Source: Owenia fusiformis
Taxonomy: Eukaryota > Annelida > Polychaeta > Sabellida > Oweniidae
Direction: 5' to 3'
Length of the DNA: 60,000 nucleotides
Assembly: GCA_903813345.2 (NCBI GenBank)
Contig: CAIIXF020000012.1
Span: 16,488,020 to 16,548,019, forward strand
Shown: piece after piece, positions 11,585 through 22,100 of the stretch
How the letters are laid out: each line of letters starts with the position of its first letter
How positions within the stretch are numbered: position 1 is the first letter of the stretch
Made by a program: the position numbers and the translations under genes
The notes under the pieces: model-generated
The model's input: only the letters and a program-made list of their open reading frames with translations
The model's database searches: none
Told to the model about the DNA's origin: nothing

Positions 11585-14110
11585 TTATTGATTCTTATTC
11601 TGAGCCGGGGCACCAACAGATTTACCATCACGATTTTTTAGGAATTTTTCAAAGTTTATATCCTCGACTGGAAGAAACCATTTCAGCTTTATTTTGTCGT
11701 TTTCATTAACAAATGCTTTTACTAGACCAGAGTGGCATTTGTATGCCCATCTAATGCGCCTCTCCATCATTAAAACAATCGCCCCGCGTAGCTTCCTCCA
11801 CAAAACATTGGAGTTCTCCGCGATCCGAGTATAGGTGTCGCTAAACAACGCAATTAACATATTTACAAGGACTATGTTGACTACGAGAATGAAAAGCAAA
11901 TAGAGAATCGTACAATATGGCGGATAATGTGATTCAGCGATAAATTCGAAATCCGCTAACCCAGTCAATAAACGAAACAATGTCAGGAAGGTGATTGGGA
12001 TAGTTTTTAACTCTGGGGGAAGTGTGTCCACCCTTGTTTCTTGAAAAATAACGAAGAAGGCTGCGGTAAAACTGATCATCACAAACCCGAAAGTGATTGC
12101 AAAACGAGGCAAGTCATCAAAGAACATTTTCTGAAACATAACCGAAAAGAATCCAAACATCTGCATTCCCCTTGAAAAGAACAACATCACCGTCCAACCC
12201 GATAGACTCGCAATAGACAGAGCGAGGTCTTCTTCCTTGACGTTCGCAAGTTTGAATGCAAACCAGATTATTGCGGAGAGAGAGAACATCAGTTCAAGAA
12301 CTATCATTAGGACCATTGGTCTTATAACAAACCATGGCGTTCGCATTAAATCGACTAAGTCTAAAGCAAGGTAAACCATTGCAACTAGAAATACCCATAT
12401 TTGAGAAACCCACAGAAGAGCCTCTGAGGGTGTGTCAAACGTTTCCACTATCGGCTCTTTTACTCTAACCAGGTATGTCTGTGCTACATTCAAAGCGTCT
12501 GTCGTAGTCACGTTTGCATTACTCAATGGCCGGAATGCTGTATAACAAAATAAAAGACACATCGTGATAGCATGGAGCAGTGAGAAACACAAAAAATGTA
12601 TACGCATCTGTTTCCACTTTAACTCAAGCAGCTGTTCAATTGGTTTCATTGATAATATTTCGATTCCAGTGGTAATGCCCGGGGAATAGACCAGTAGTTC
12701 TAACACGGATTGAGACCCAGGGCTACATACAGACGGATCAATTTCTGTGACATCATAGTAGTTATAACTAGCAGGCCCATACTTCCACTGACTAAACCTA
12801 TAGACATCCTCTGTGTTTATGATGGTGTCGAATATTCCTGGAGATACTGATTTTGCCGCTAACGCAAGTGGAGTAAGTCCGGCCTTATTCTTTTGCCCAA
12901 GTAGTTTTTGTTTGATCTCAATTGTGTGTGATTTGGCTGATTTTGAATGTTTATTCACTGTGTCGGTTTTTGTTTTATCCTCACGCTGCCACCATGATGG
13001 GTGTAATTCACATTCAAGTACTTCAGTACACATGTTACATGCTAAAACAGGATCGTATTTGGAAAAGTTGACAATGCTGTGAATAATATTATTTCCTGTA
13101 AATTCCTCACACTCGTCAACTTCAGCACCATAACTCCTCAACTTTCGGAATATGTCCAATCTACCCGTCCAAACTGACAACGAAAGTGGTAACTCACTAG
13201 CGGCAAATTTCTCACGAAAGAAATCCCCCGTTGCTCTTTTATGCAGTAGTTCAAGCCGTTCATTAGGCTCAAGTCTTTTCATCATGCTGTCAATTATGTC
13301 AATATTTCCGTTGACTACGGCCAGGTGTAATGCAGTAGTGCCTCGATATTCTGAACAGCCATACTCGTGCATAAGTAATGCCTTTGTACCATTTTCAATT
13401 AGAAACTTTGCGCATATTGAATTATTAAACAATAAGGCGACGTGCAGGGCTGTTTCACTTAATGGGCCCAAGTATTGCTGGTTTGCAAGACAGAGATTCG
13501 TGTCTATGTTTGAGATGAATTTGTAAAGGGCCTCTAGTCTGTTTGGATATGCAAGTCTGCTTACAGTCAGCACTTCCTTTGTGTAGACAGCCACATCAAT
13601 TTTAAAAGCAAGTTCAATGCGGCTCGTGTATTCGCTCACTTCGTTGGTTGATATATCTCTATCTGGCCATACATCTTCAAACAATTCATTCATCATCATT
13701 ATACTCTCCAAGGGCTCAACTTTTGATTTTTTACAGTAACAGCCAACACCTTGATCCGAGGACTCTCTTGTATACGTTCTATCGTGTGTGTTGTATGTAT
13801 ACATAAAACCACTCGGGCTACGTTCGGGTAATTCCGGAACTACTTCAAGATTTCGTTTTTCATTCGAACTTTTGTTCAGGTCATTTAAAATTCCATCTGT
13901 GTCATTTGTCTTTCTCAGCTCGATTTCATCTTCTTTTTTGATCTCAAGCTCTTGCTCTTTAAACGAAAACGACCCTCTCTTTTTGGGCGTTCCAGGTTCA
14001 CTTTCATTTCGGTATTCGTGAAAGTCAGTTTCGTCCAAAGCACCATGCGGATCTGAATAGGATAAACCATCATCCGTGTTGATGTGGGGTATGTTGTGAT
14101 ATTTCTCCAT
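11585..14110 (-). CDS. TRPV-like cation channel (ankyrin-repeat TRP channel), intronless
   Basis: One uninterrupted 841-residue frame. The N-terminal ~180 residues are charged and low-complexity. Ankyrin repeats follow at about 215-245 (TALHVALLFNN), 255-280 (TTALHLAVVNGN), 306-335, 338-365 and 408-432 (AGLTPLALAAK), with an insert near 372-400. Six membrane segments are seen at about S1 503-525, S2 566-586, S3 593-620, S4 630-652, S5 668-690 and S6 733-757. The pore filter is LLTGLADFEF (714-723), like the GMGDLEF type of vertebrate TRPV1-4 rather than the TRPV5/6 type. A TRP-box-like W follows S6 at 771 (VLWRKLRGAIVLMMERR). Expected role: a non-selective, Ca2+-permeable plasma-membrane sensory channel. 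Length fits the family. The start has good context (AAAATGG). An acceptor-like TTTTTCAG lies upstream on the minus strand near 14188-14190, so a 5' UTR intron is possible. Lack of coding introns suggests an old retrocopy or intron loss. It is not closely assignable to Nanchung or Inactive by eye. Confidence 0.93.
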   Translation of the reverse strand: MEKYHNIPHINTDDGLSYSDPHGALDETDFHEYRNESEPGTPKKRGSFSFKEQELEIKKEDEIELRKTNDTDGILNDLNKSSNEKRNLEVVPELPERSPSGFMYTYNTHDRTYTRESSDQGVGCYCKKSKVEPLESIMMMNELFEDVWPDRDISTNEVSEYTSRIELAFKIDVAVYTKEVLTVSRLAYPNRLEALYKFISNIDTNLCLANQQYLGPLSETALHVALLFNNSICAKFLIENGTKALLMHEYGCSEYRGTTALHLAVVNGNIDIIDSMMKRLEPNERLELLHKRATGDFFREKFAASELPLSLSVWTGRLDIFRKLRSYGAEVDECEEFTGNNIIHSIVNFSKYDPVLACNMCTEVLECELHPSWWQREDKTKTDTVNKHSKSAKSHTIEIKQKLLGQKNKAGLTPLALAAKSVSPGIFDTIINTEDVYRFSQWKYGPASYNYYDVTEIDPSVCSPGSQSVLELLVYSPGITTGIEILSMKPIEQLLELKWKQMRIHFLCFSLLHAITMCLLFCYTAFRPLSNANVTTTDALNVAQTYLVRVKEPIVETFDTPSEALLWVSQIWVFLVAMVYLALDLVDLMRTPWFVIRPMVLMIVLELMFSLSAIIWFAFKLANVKEEDLALSIASLSGWTVMLFFSRGMQMFGFFSVMFQKMFFDDLPRFAITFGFVMISFTAAFFVIFQETRVDTLPPELKTIPITFLTLFRLLTGLADFEFIAESHYPPYCTILYLLFILVVNIVLVNMLIALFSDTYTRIAENSNVLWRKLRGAIVLMMERRIRWAYKCHSGLVKAFVNENDKIKLKWFLPVEDINFEKFLKNRDGKSVGAPAQNKNQ

Positions 14111-14137
14111 TTTTTATCAAATAACTTGTATGGTCTC

Positions 14138-14173
14138 CTAAAATGGACTCCCAGTGTACTTGTTTGAATCCAT
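14138..14173 (-). promoter_or_regulatory. Upstream ORF in the TRPV-like 5' leader
   Basis: An 11-codon ORF (MDSNKYTGSPF then TAG) lies 27 bases upstream of the channel start, in the same frame but closed by its own stop. If the leader begins at the acceptor near 14188, every transcript carries it and scanning ribosomes would meet it first. This suggests translational damping. Inference only. Confidence 0.35.
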
Positions 14174-14528
14174 TTTCTGATTTTGATCTGAAAAACATAA
14201 ACTTTTACTGCATCAAGATATTGAGATTTACTGTGTGTCTCGCACTTTCGTTATACATGTTATAGCCTTTGTATTTTCATGTGAACGTGTAAAATTAAAA
14301 TACATGAAAAGTACTAGTATACTCATAAATATGTGATTCAAAGAATATATACACGAATGATCATTTCAATGTTTTCAGCGTCAAAAAAAGTCCGAAGTAT
14401 ACAGGTATTGAAATATAACGTTGTAATAAGTAATTAGAATTAAACAATTTTCAAACACGAGATGAAATAAATTAAAATAACAAGACCTGAACATGACAAA
14501 ATGACACTACCTTGTAAGTTATTGCAAA

Positions 14529-14575
14529 TTGTTACAGACAAGAACTCCGAACGCCAACTGCCAATCGACATGACT
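14529..14575 (+). repeat. Dispersed TTGTTACAGAC repeat, copy 1
   Basis: It starts TTGTTACAGAC and continues with clustered AACGCCAACTGCCAAT-type words. Related copies are at 15547-15612, 31226-31270 and, inverted, 38101-38170. Confidence 0.5.
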
Positions 14576-14683
14576 TTTTCTGGAGACACAAAAACTAGAA
14601 GTAATCAATCATTGCTGAAATGGTGACCACTTTTAATTTAGTAGATTGAGTCTCGCAAATCACATTGCAAATGTTTGACATGG

Positions 14684-15188
14684 TCAAATGGTCTACACGA
14701 CCTGTAATGGATACTTGAAATTGACGTTATCATATCAAAATTAATGCCGTTGCTGACTTTACAAAATAAGTCTCCATACGTTGTACAAACAATAATCGAA
14801 AATAGTTAAAATTGGACGGAGGGGGAGGGAAGGGGACGGAGGGGGAGAGTAAGATGTCTATAAAGCGGAACAAAACACGAATCCTTGTATTTGAAAAATG
14901 AACTTGGTAATTCTCAGTAAGAAACTGGATGTTACATCTCTGAAAAGTGAAACAATTGGGAAATTTGGAATTATAAAGTCAAGTATCATCTCTTATTATG
15001 TCTTATAAACATATTACTCCCCCCTCTATCCCCCCTCCCTTCGTCCCATTTTAATTATTTTCGATTAATTTTTATTTAATGTACATGTATGGAGACTTAT
15101 TTTGAAAAGTCAGCAATGGCATTAAGTTTGACATGATAACGTTAATTACAAGTATTCTTCATTACAGGTCGTGTTGTCCATTGTTGCT
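14684..15188. mobile_element. Foldback MITE, about 505 bp, about 170-bp arms
   Basis: The left arm (CACGACCTGTAATGGATACT..., through AATAAGTCTCCATACGTTG to a G-rich tract GGACGGAGGGGGAGGG) is repeated in inverse between about 15000 and 15188. The innermost arm segment is a polypurine/polypyrimidine tract. It lies upstream of the TRPV-like gene, with no ORF of note. Confidence 0.75.
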
Positions 15189-15546
15189 TGATTTATGGCA
15201 AAAACATTGACTTAATTGTGCACGTTGGTGGCGTTGCGCCTTCCTTAATAGTTCTCATATCTTATGAGCGTATCGGTTCAAACAAATCCTAGAAAGGAAT
15301 ATACATTACCATATCATGCGCCTATTCATTAAGCAATTCAATAGTAAACGTTCTCTTTAAAAATTAAATCTTCCAGATTTGTTGAAACTTCTTGCGGAAA
15401 TCGCCTACTCCCCCCCCCCTCCATCCCATTTTCCGTTCACTGGGCATGATTATATTCAAAGTAGTGTTTTGGCAAGAACCCTTATTTGGCTTACTGCAAT
15501 GCAATCTAATACAAGGCATTACCATCCAATGTCACCACCTGCCTTT

Positions 15547-15625
15547 TGTTACAGACTCCGAACGCTGACCACCAACTGTCGAACACCAATCACCGAACGC
15601 CGTTCACAAAAAAATGGAGACTTGT
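15547..15625 (+). repeat. Dispersed TTGTTACAGAC repeat, copy 2
   Basis: TTGTTACAGACTCCGAACGC is followed by CCACCAACTG, AACACCAATCACCGAACGCC and an A-rich end with ATGGAGAC, shared in part with copy 1. Confidence 0.5.
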
Positions 15626-15726
15626 GGCGGTGACATAATAAAACCAAAACAGTCAGTAAAATGCCGTGGATCTACGTCAGGGAGTACATAAACATCAATA
15701 ATCTACAAAACGCCAATACAGCCCAT

Positions 15727-16150
15727 TTAAGGTCAGGGTGCATGATGGGAAATTTTCTGCATTCCTCAATTGAGTCACATGTTATTTTTCAAACAAGAAT
15801 CACTCCTTCCCTTCATTGTCTATATCTTCCAGTTTTGCACAAAGAGTGCACTTATGTGCCTAGAAAAGACTTGTGAGAAGAATGTTTTGATAAAGTGTAT
15901 AAAAAACAAGAAAATTCAGTGAAAAAAATCAGAAAATTTTCAGAAATTTTTTTCACTGAATTTTCTCATTTTTTATACATTTTACAAAACAAACCTTCTC
16001 ACAAGGCTTTTCTAGGCACAGAAGTGCGTTCTTTGTGCAAACTTGGAAGATGTAGACCGAATGTGGGGAAGGAGTTATTCATGTTTGAAAAATAACATGT
16101 TACCCAATTGAGCAATGCAGAAAATTTCCCAACATGCACCCTGTCCTTAA
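15727..16150. mobile_element. TTAA-bounded hairpin MITE, 424 bp
   Basis: An almost complete palindrome: about 205-bp arms (left from GGTCAGGGTGCATGATGGG, right ending CATGCACCCTGTCC) meet around the centre near 15940 (GAAAATTCAGTGAAAAAAAT and inverse). TTAA sits at both outer edges (15727-15730 and 16147-16150), consistent with a TTAA target duplication. Open frames across it are incidental. Confidence 0.8.
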
Positions 16151-16205
16151 AGTAGATAACTCGGCCAGAAAGGTTTGACTAACTCCGGCTACTGTGTACA
16201 TCTAG

Positions 16206-16467
16206 GAAGGGGTGTAATGTCGACGTGTGGGGTAATGTCGACATAATAGACGGGGTAACTTCGACACTTACGTATTAGAAGTAGAATTTCCGTTTTCCGC
16301 CATGTTTGATTTCTGGAAAAATTAAAATCTCGCGAGATCTCGATCCATGCGAGAACAAAAACATGGCTTCCCCCTAGATCGGAAATTAGAGCAAATAAAC
16401 AACAAGGTGTCGAAGTTACCCCACATGTCGAAGTTACCCCAAAACGGTGTCGACGTTACACCCCTTC
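16206..16467. mobile_element. MITE family 'GAAGGGGTGTAA', copy 1
   Basis: The ends GAAGGGGTGTAATGTCGAC and inverse GTCGACGTTACACCCCTTC bracket about 262 bp. Next to each end lie repeated GGGGTAA(C/T)(T/G)TCGACA words, subterminal repeats. The interior carries TCTCGCGAGA. A second, interrupted copy is at 19561-20157. Confidence 0.75.
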
Positions 16468-16634
16468 GCCCTATTTGCCTCATAATATTTTGTACCTGCC
16501 AAACTCAACCAGTAATCTGTGATTACCTGTTTTGAATTTTAAACAACATTTTTATATCATCACGCAATGTATTCTAGTAAGACTCTTCAGTCTTCACCAA
16601 AATTTTAGATATGATGAAAAATGTTTACATTACA

Positions 16635-18555
16635 TGATTGGTGATCCTCTAAATCCAATTAGAATACTATCAAGATATGAGACATTTCTACACTGGATAA
16701 ATATGTCTCAAATAACGTAGGACAACACAGATTAATATTTATGTGTGGAATGCTAAGTTAGTAAAACTACTCACAGGACATTCTAGTACAGATCATTAAT
16801 AGACGAGACAGGACACCACGGATACATAAATACTCGAGATTAGATACATCTTGTATAATAACATATAATTAATAACCAAACATAAATTATAGATTTCAAT
16901 GATTTGGCACCTACGGGCGGCATCTGCAGTGTGGGCAATTGTTGTATTTATAACTAACATAATAATTCTTCAATTATCATTGACCACACTGCAAACTGGC
17001 CCTGAGGATGATTTATTAAATCAGTGATATAATACGTCACTGATAATAAATAAACATACAAATTACAAAATAACAAAAAACCTGTGACAAAATAATTGTA
17101 TAAGCTCGAAAGGAATATCTAAGGTAGTATCCTTAATTGGAGGGTGAGGTGGGAGGGGGAAGAAAAACTGACTTGTTACTTCTAAATCAGAAGGTACAAT
17201 GAACACAGTAATTTACGCGGGAATTTATTTTACCAATCACGGAAAGTGACGAAGATTGCCGACGACACTTTCACGAGATTGGTGATCCTCTAAATCCAAT
17301 TAGAATACTATCAAGATATGAGACATTTCTACACTGGATAAATATGTCTCAAATAACGTAGGACAACACAGATTAATATTTATGTGTGGAATGCTAAGTT
17401 AGTAAAACTACTCACAGGACATTCTAGTACAGATCATTAATAGACGAGACAGGACACCACGGATACATAAATACTCGAGATTAGATACATCTTGTATAAT
17501 AACATATAATTAATAACCAAACATAAATTATAGATTTCAATGATTTGGCACCTACGGGCGGCATCTGCAGTGTGGGCAATTGTTGTATTTATAACTAACA
17601 TAATAATTCTTCAATTATCATTGACCACACTGCAAACTGGCCCAAAAGCGCCCGCAATGAAAATAAAAATAAAGAAACAAAACAAAAGGTAACACATAAA
17701 TGTGAACACAAAGCGTTTAACTATATTGTTACCTCTCTCACGCGTTCAATACTTAGTAGAAAGCTTGCTAAACCCCTGAAAATATAAAAGTGAAACTCAT
17801 ATGAGTTTAATGATTACAGGCTATGAATTGAGCAAGTCTCTCAGATAAGTATTGTCTCTGATCCTCATCGATCTCCAAATATAATTTGTAAGCATCTGAA
17901 GCCCAATCACCTTGCTTTTGAATGAACTCTCCAGGTAGTCCAATTTTAAAGGCAAAGGTGGCGCCACCCCTGCGGAAACTATGACCTGTGTAACGTTCAC
18001 TATGGACTCCCAAGAGTTTAAGTTTTAGCCTAAGTGAAGAAACAAAGGAGTTGGCCGTGATGAACTCCCCAGGGGCAAAGGTAAAAGCTGGTGAACCCAA
18101 TTCAACTGGTACCCTTCCGAATAATTCTTTGATAAGACGAACTGGGCAAATAGAACTGTGAGGTATTCGAGAAAGAGGGATCCTGACTTTTCTAGATCCC
18201 GATTGATTGGTTTTGCTCCATTTAAGGTTTACCCAAACCACCTCATCTTGAATAAGAAAATCACCCCTGGAGAGATGTTTGTTACAGTCATATCTGTATT
18301 TAGAAGGAGGAACTATGTTAGATTTCCTCGCAAACAGGAAGAAGGCCACTACCCAGGAAGTGCATAATGCAAGTTCTTTTGGATTTGCTAAATCTGAAAT
18401 AGAGACTAATTGCTTTAAAATTGTAGGAAAATTGTAGGAAGAAAAACTGACTTGTTACTTCTAAATCAGAAGGTACAATGAACACAGTAATTTACGCGGG
18501 AATTTATTTTACCAATCACGGAAAGTGACGAAGATTGCCGACGACACTTTCACGA
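16635..18555 (-). mobile_element. Ngaro/PAT-like tyrosine-recombinase retrotransposon, deletion derivative with split direct repeats
   Basis: Two repeat pairs have the A1-ORF-B1-A2-B2 order of split direct repeats when read on the minus strand. A1 is 18437-18555 and A2 is 17158-17276 (119 bp each). B1 is 17277-17643 and B2 is 16635-17002 (about 367 bp each). B1 and A2 abut exactly at 17276/17277. Between A1 and B1 only the C-terminal recombinase part remains, with no gag, reverse transcriptase or RNase H. A large internal deletion therefore joined A1 to the recombinase near 18430, where TTGTAGGAAA is locally duplicated. Repeat copies are nearly identical, suggesting recent mobility. Confidence 0.85.
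17807..18436 (-). pseudogene. Tyrosine recombinase (YR), N-terminally truncated
   Basis: About 208 codons are open and end at TAA (17807-17809). Counting from the in-frame GTG codon at 18349, the family core is visible as R8 (FARKSN), H123-x-x-R126 (GHSFRRGGAT), W149 and Y154/Y157 (GDWASDAYKLYL), the usual R...HxxR...W...Y catalytic set. The frame continues upstream without a stop into the A1 repeat, with no credible start, so the N-terminal part is missing. The product of intact relatives recombines the circular DNA intermediate into the genome. Confidence 0.85.
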
Positions 18556-19136
18556 TATTTACAATTTGAATCTAGGCCATCATCATCATGGGCGATAGGC
18601 TAATTGATTTATTTAATTTTAAATTGACTATATCCCGCGTAAAATCCTTCTTTTATTTAGGTTTAGCAAGATATGTCAAAGTTAAACAAATAAGGAACAA
18701 TTTAGAAATAATATAGGGCTATATGTTTGATTCAAAAGCATCATATTTAGCATATTAACTTACTTAAAATGTAGTTTCCCAGCTTCCCTGGCAACAAGCT
18801 TCTTTCCTCCGTACAGAAGAGTTTTGACTGAGAAACTTACATTTGTGTTCTTCAGTTCTTGCGCTAAATCACAATCAATCTAAGCAATACATATAGAATA
18901 TTTCTACAATGAAATATTATCCGGAGTCCAAACGAAGTGGAATTGATGCTAAAACATTGATTAAAGAAACAATAACATTCAGTCCGTATTGATCAACTTC
19001 CGGTAACGAAAATCCGCCATATTTAAATTTTAACGTAAATTGAACGGGGACTTTGTTGACTTCATCCGTCAACATCTGCCGTATTTTTCCTTGCTAAGCA
19101 TAAATTGTGTGCTAAGCTAAATCTACAACAAACAAG

Positions 19137-22100
19137 ATGTCTATTGGAGTTCCAATCAAAGTTCTGCACGAGGCTGAGGGCCATATTGTGACCCTTGAAA
19201 CCAACACCGGCGAAGTGTACAGAGGAAAATTGATCGAAGCCGAAGACAATATGAACTGCCAACTTAGCAGCATTACAGTCACCTATAGAGATGGAAGAGT
19301 CGCACAACTTGAAAATGTGTACGTTAGAGGCAGCAAAATTCGTTTCCTTATCCTACCAGACATGTTGAAAAATGCCCCAATGTTCAAAAAGATCCAGGGT
19401 CGGAGTGGGGGCGCAGGAAGGGGCAAATCTGCTATTCTCAGAGCTCAAGGTAGGTTACTGGTAGCAGTGTGTCTAAATATATCTAGTAAAAAATGGTTTC
19501 GTCCACCATCACCTTAAATCTTGTACCAAGGTCATTTCTGGTCTTGAACGCATACAATATGGTGAACAGGTGTAACGTTGACGTATGGGGGTAATGTTGG
19601 CATAATAGACGGGGTTATTTTTACGAAGGCCCCCCACGAAGTGGGCAGAGCCATTTGTTCTATGGACCGACTGTCGACCAGTCACGTGACCAAAAGTCCA
19701 CCATTATTACCTTATATGGCAAATCATCAAAGCAACGATCACGACGTCATATGTTGTGTTTGTGATGAAGATATGACGTAATATAACATAAACGATGACA
19801 TCAGTTACTTATTGCCCTATCAACTAAACAGACAAGAAAGCTAAACGTCACACATCACAGTGTTTATTATATTTTAATTTGTGACGTCATTAACATGTTA
19901 CCTAGCCAACAGAAAACAAGCAGTAAAATGTAGTTTGTTTATTGTCTTTCTCTGTGGTATTTCCATAAAAAGTGGATCAGTTTTGTCAAAATAGCATTAT
20001 GGCCTTCGTATTTTTCTAGTGTCATTTTCACTTGATTTTCTTGTTACACTTACTTTTTAAAAGTAGAATTTCTGTTTCCGACATGTTTGATTTCTGGAAA
20101 AATTAAAATCTCGCAAGATCTCAATCCATGCTGCTGTTGACATTGCACCCCTTCACCCTTGAATCACAGATAATGGGAAGTATGATTTAAAGATTAAACA
20201 GAAATTCTAGTCACTGGTTCATATGGTTAAAATAACGAAATAATGAAATGTAACCATGTGTCTACTTATCAGTTTGTTCTATGTCATCCATCCTGCTAGG
20301 TTACATTGTGGAACGCAGCCAAACACGACAATGAAGGCAACAACATATCGATACTGATCTTAGAAGAATTCTTTGAAATTTAGATCGTCCATTTTGAAAG
20401 CTCACATGACTGACACATGACACATGTCTGATCACGTGACTAGTTACTGTATCGATCATGTGACTTAATCATTAATGACGTGTCACCCAACCATGTCTTC
20501 AAGGAAAATGGAAGTAAATATTTTGGAAAATGTTTTGCGAGCATTTGCTACTGATTATAGAAGGCCCAATTACGCAACAAACAAAACTGCTAAAACTGCT
20601 CAAACTATTGAATGTTGATCTTTATATTTCATTGAAATTAATAATGTGTCAGAAAGGAATATTGAGTTATTATTTACATCAGAGTGAGGAGGAACAAGGG
20701 GCAACATTGAAAAACACATAAAGAAATTAACAAGTCAGATAGATCAATTGCTCATATACAGTTTGCATTTAAGTGGCAGGAAAATACTGATTTTATGATT
20801 TTACATCGGGACACCCTATATATATCCTTCTATTTTCAATATACTGAGCCGAACACCTCCAAATATGAAGGAGAATGCGAGCGGCGAATGGTCGAAAAAA
20901 ATTCAGCCTGTTGAAATTGCCAAAAGGCCTGTTGAAAAAATATTTATTGAAACCCCTGCGGTCAATACTACAATGCAGGGCTTGCATTAACGGCGTCCCT
21001 TACATGTAAGTGACGCAAAAAAAAATTGTAGGACGGAAAAATAAAAAATATTTCCGTTTTTGGGACGGAAAAAAATTGAGTCAAAACTTTGAACATTTTT
21101 TGAAAATCTTGAAAATCTCAATAGTTGATCATGTTTGACTTCTTTGAGGTGTATATTAAGATCAAAATATGTGAGATTTACAACTTTATTTTGAGTAAAG
21201 AAGAAAAAGAATGCAGAAAAACGAACTATTGTAATGGGCGATAATAGGTTATCAGTTTGCATGTGACATATTTTTCTCACTGAAAAGCTGATATAAAACC
21301 TTCAAAATGAGTTCAATTGTACAAATGATGCATACTTACCTAGGTGAAGTAGTCTATTTGTGATTATATAACGTCAAAATGGTCTAATTTATGATATAAA
21401 TCAGAGGATTCTGATCATGTAGAAAATGTAGTGCTACACTAAATTACTGAGCGTCAGACAAATTCATACTAAAAAATGTTCTTATTTTTTCAAGCAGTTG
21501 TTCAGTGCAAACAGCAAATATAAAGATAATCACAGTATAATAGTACTGGAGGTTACATAACATAAGTGAATTGAATATAAAGAACATGTTTAAATCACAG
21601 GGCACGAATGGCAACATTTTGAAAACACATAAGACATGTATTAAAGATCAAGTCATGCACATTCCAAAATAGCCCATTATAGCTAATTTAGCTAATTTAG
21701 CTTATATATTGGAGGACACGCTTTTTTCTGTCGGGACTCAGTTTTTAAAATTTTTTCCTTCATTGGGACTCACATTTTTCAGAGCCTAATGCAAGCGCTG
21801 TACAATGTGTTTACAACTATACTTAACAAAAACAAATAATTATGATCTCTCACCTTTATTTGAATCGTAAATAAGGCTCAACATGTTGAATATTTACTAA
21901 TAATCATGATTCTCTCGAATTTTTTAGACTGTTTATTTTTAGATTTGAAACCATGACACACAACATGAACAGTTTTTCCTATTCAGAAACAAATATTAGG
22001 TTATTCATGAAATAAAATGTTTTCATTGTCGAATGAACGAACATGCATTTATTCAGTCCGTATTTAACGTTTACTTCCGTTTTAAATTCGCAGCAAGAAA

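Noticed and set aside
12813-14021. Plus-strand frames of 77-124 codons
   Set aside because: Antisense shadows of the TRPV-like coding sequence.
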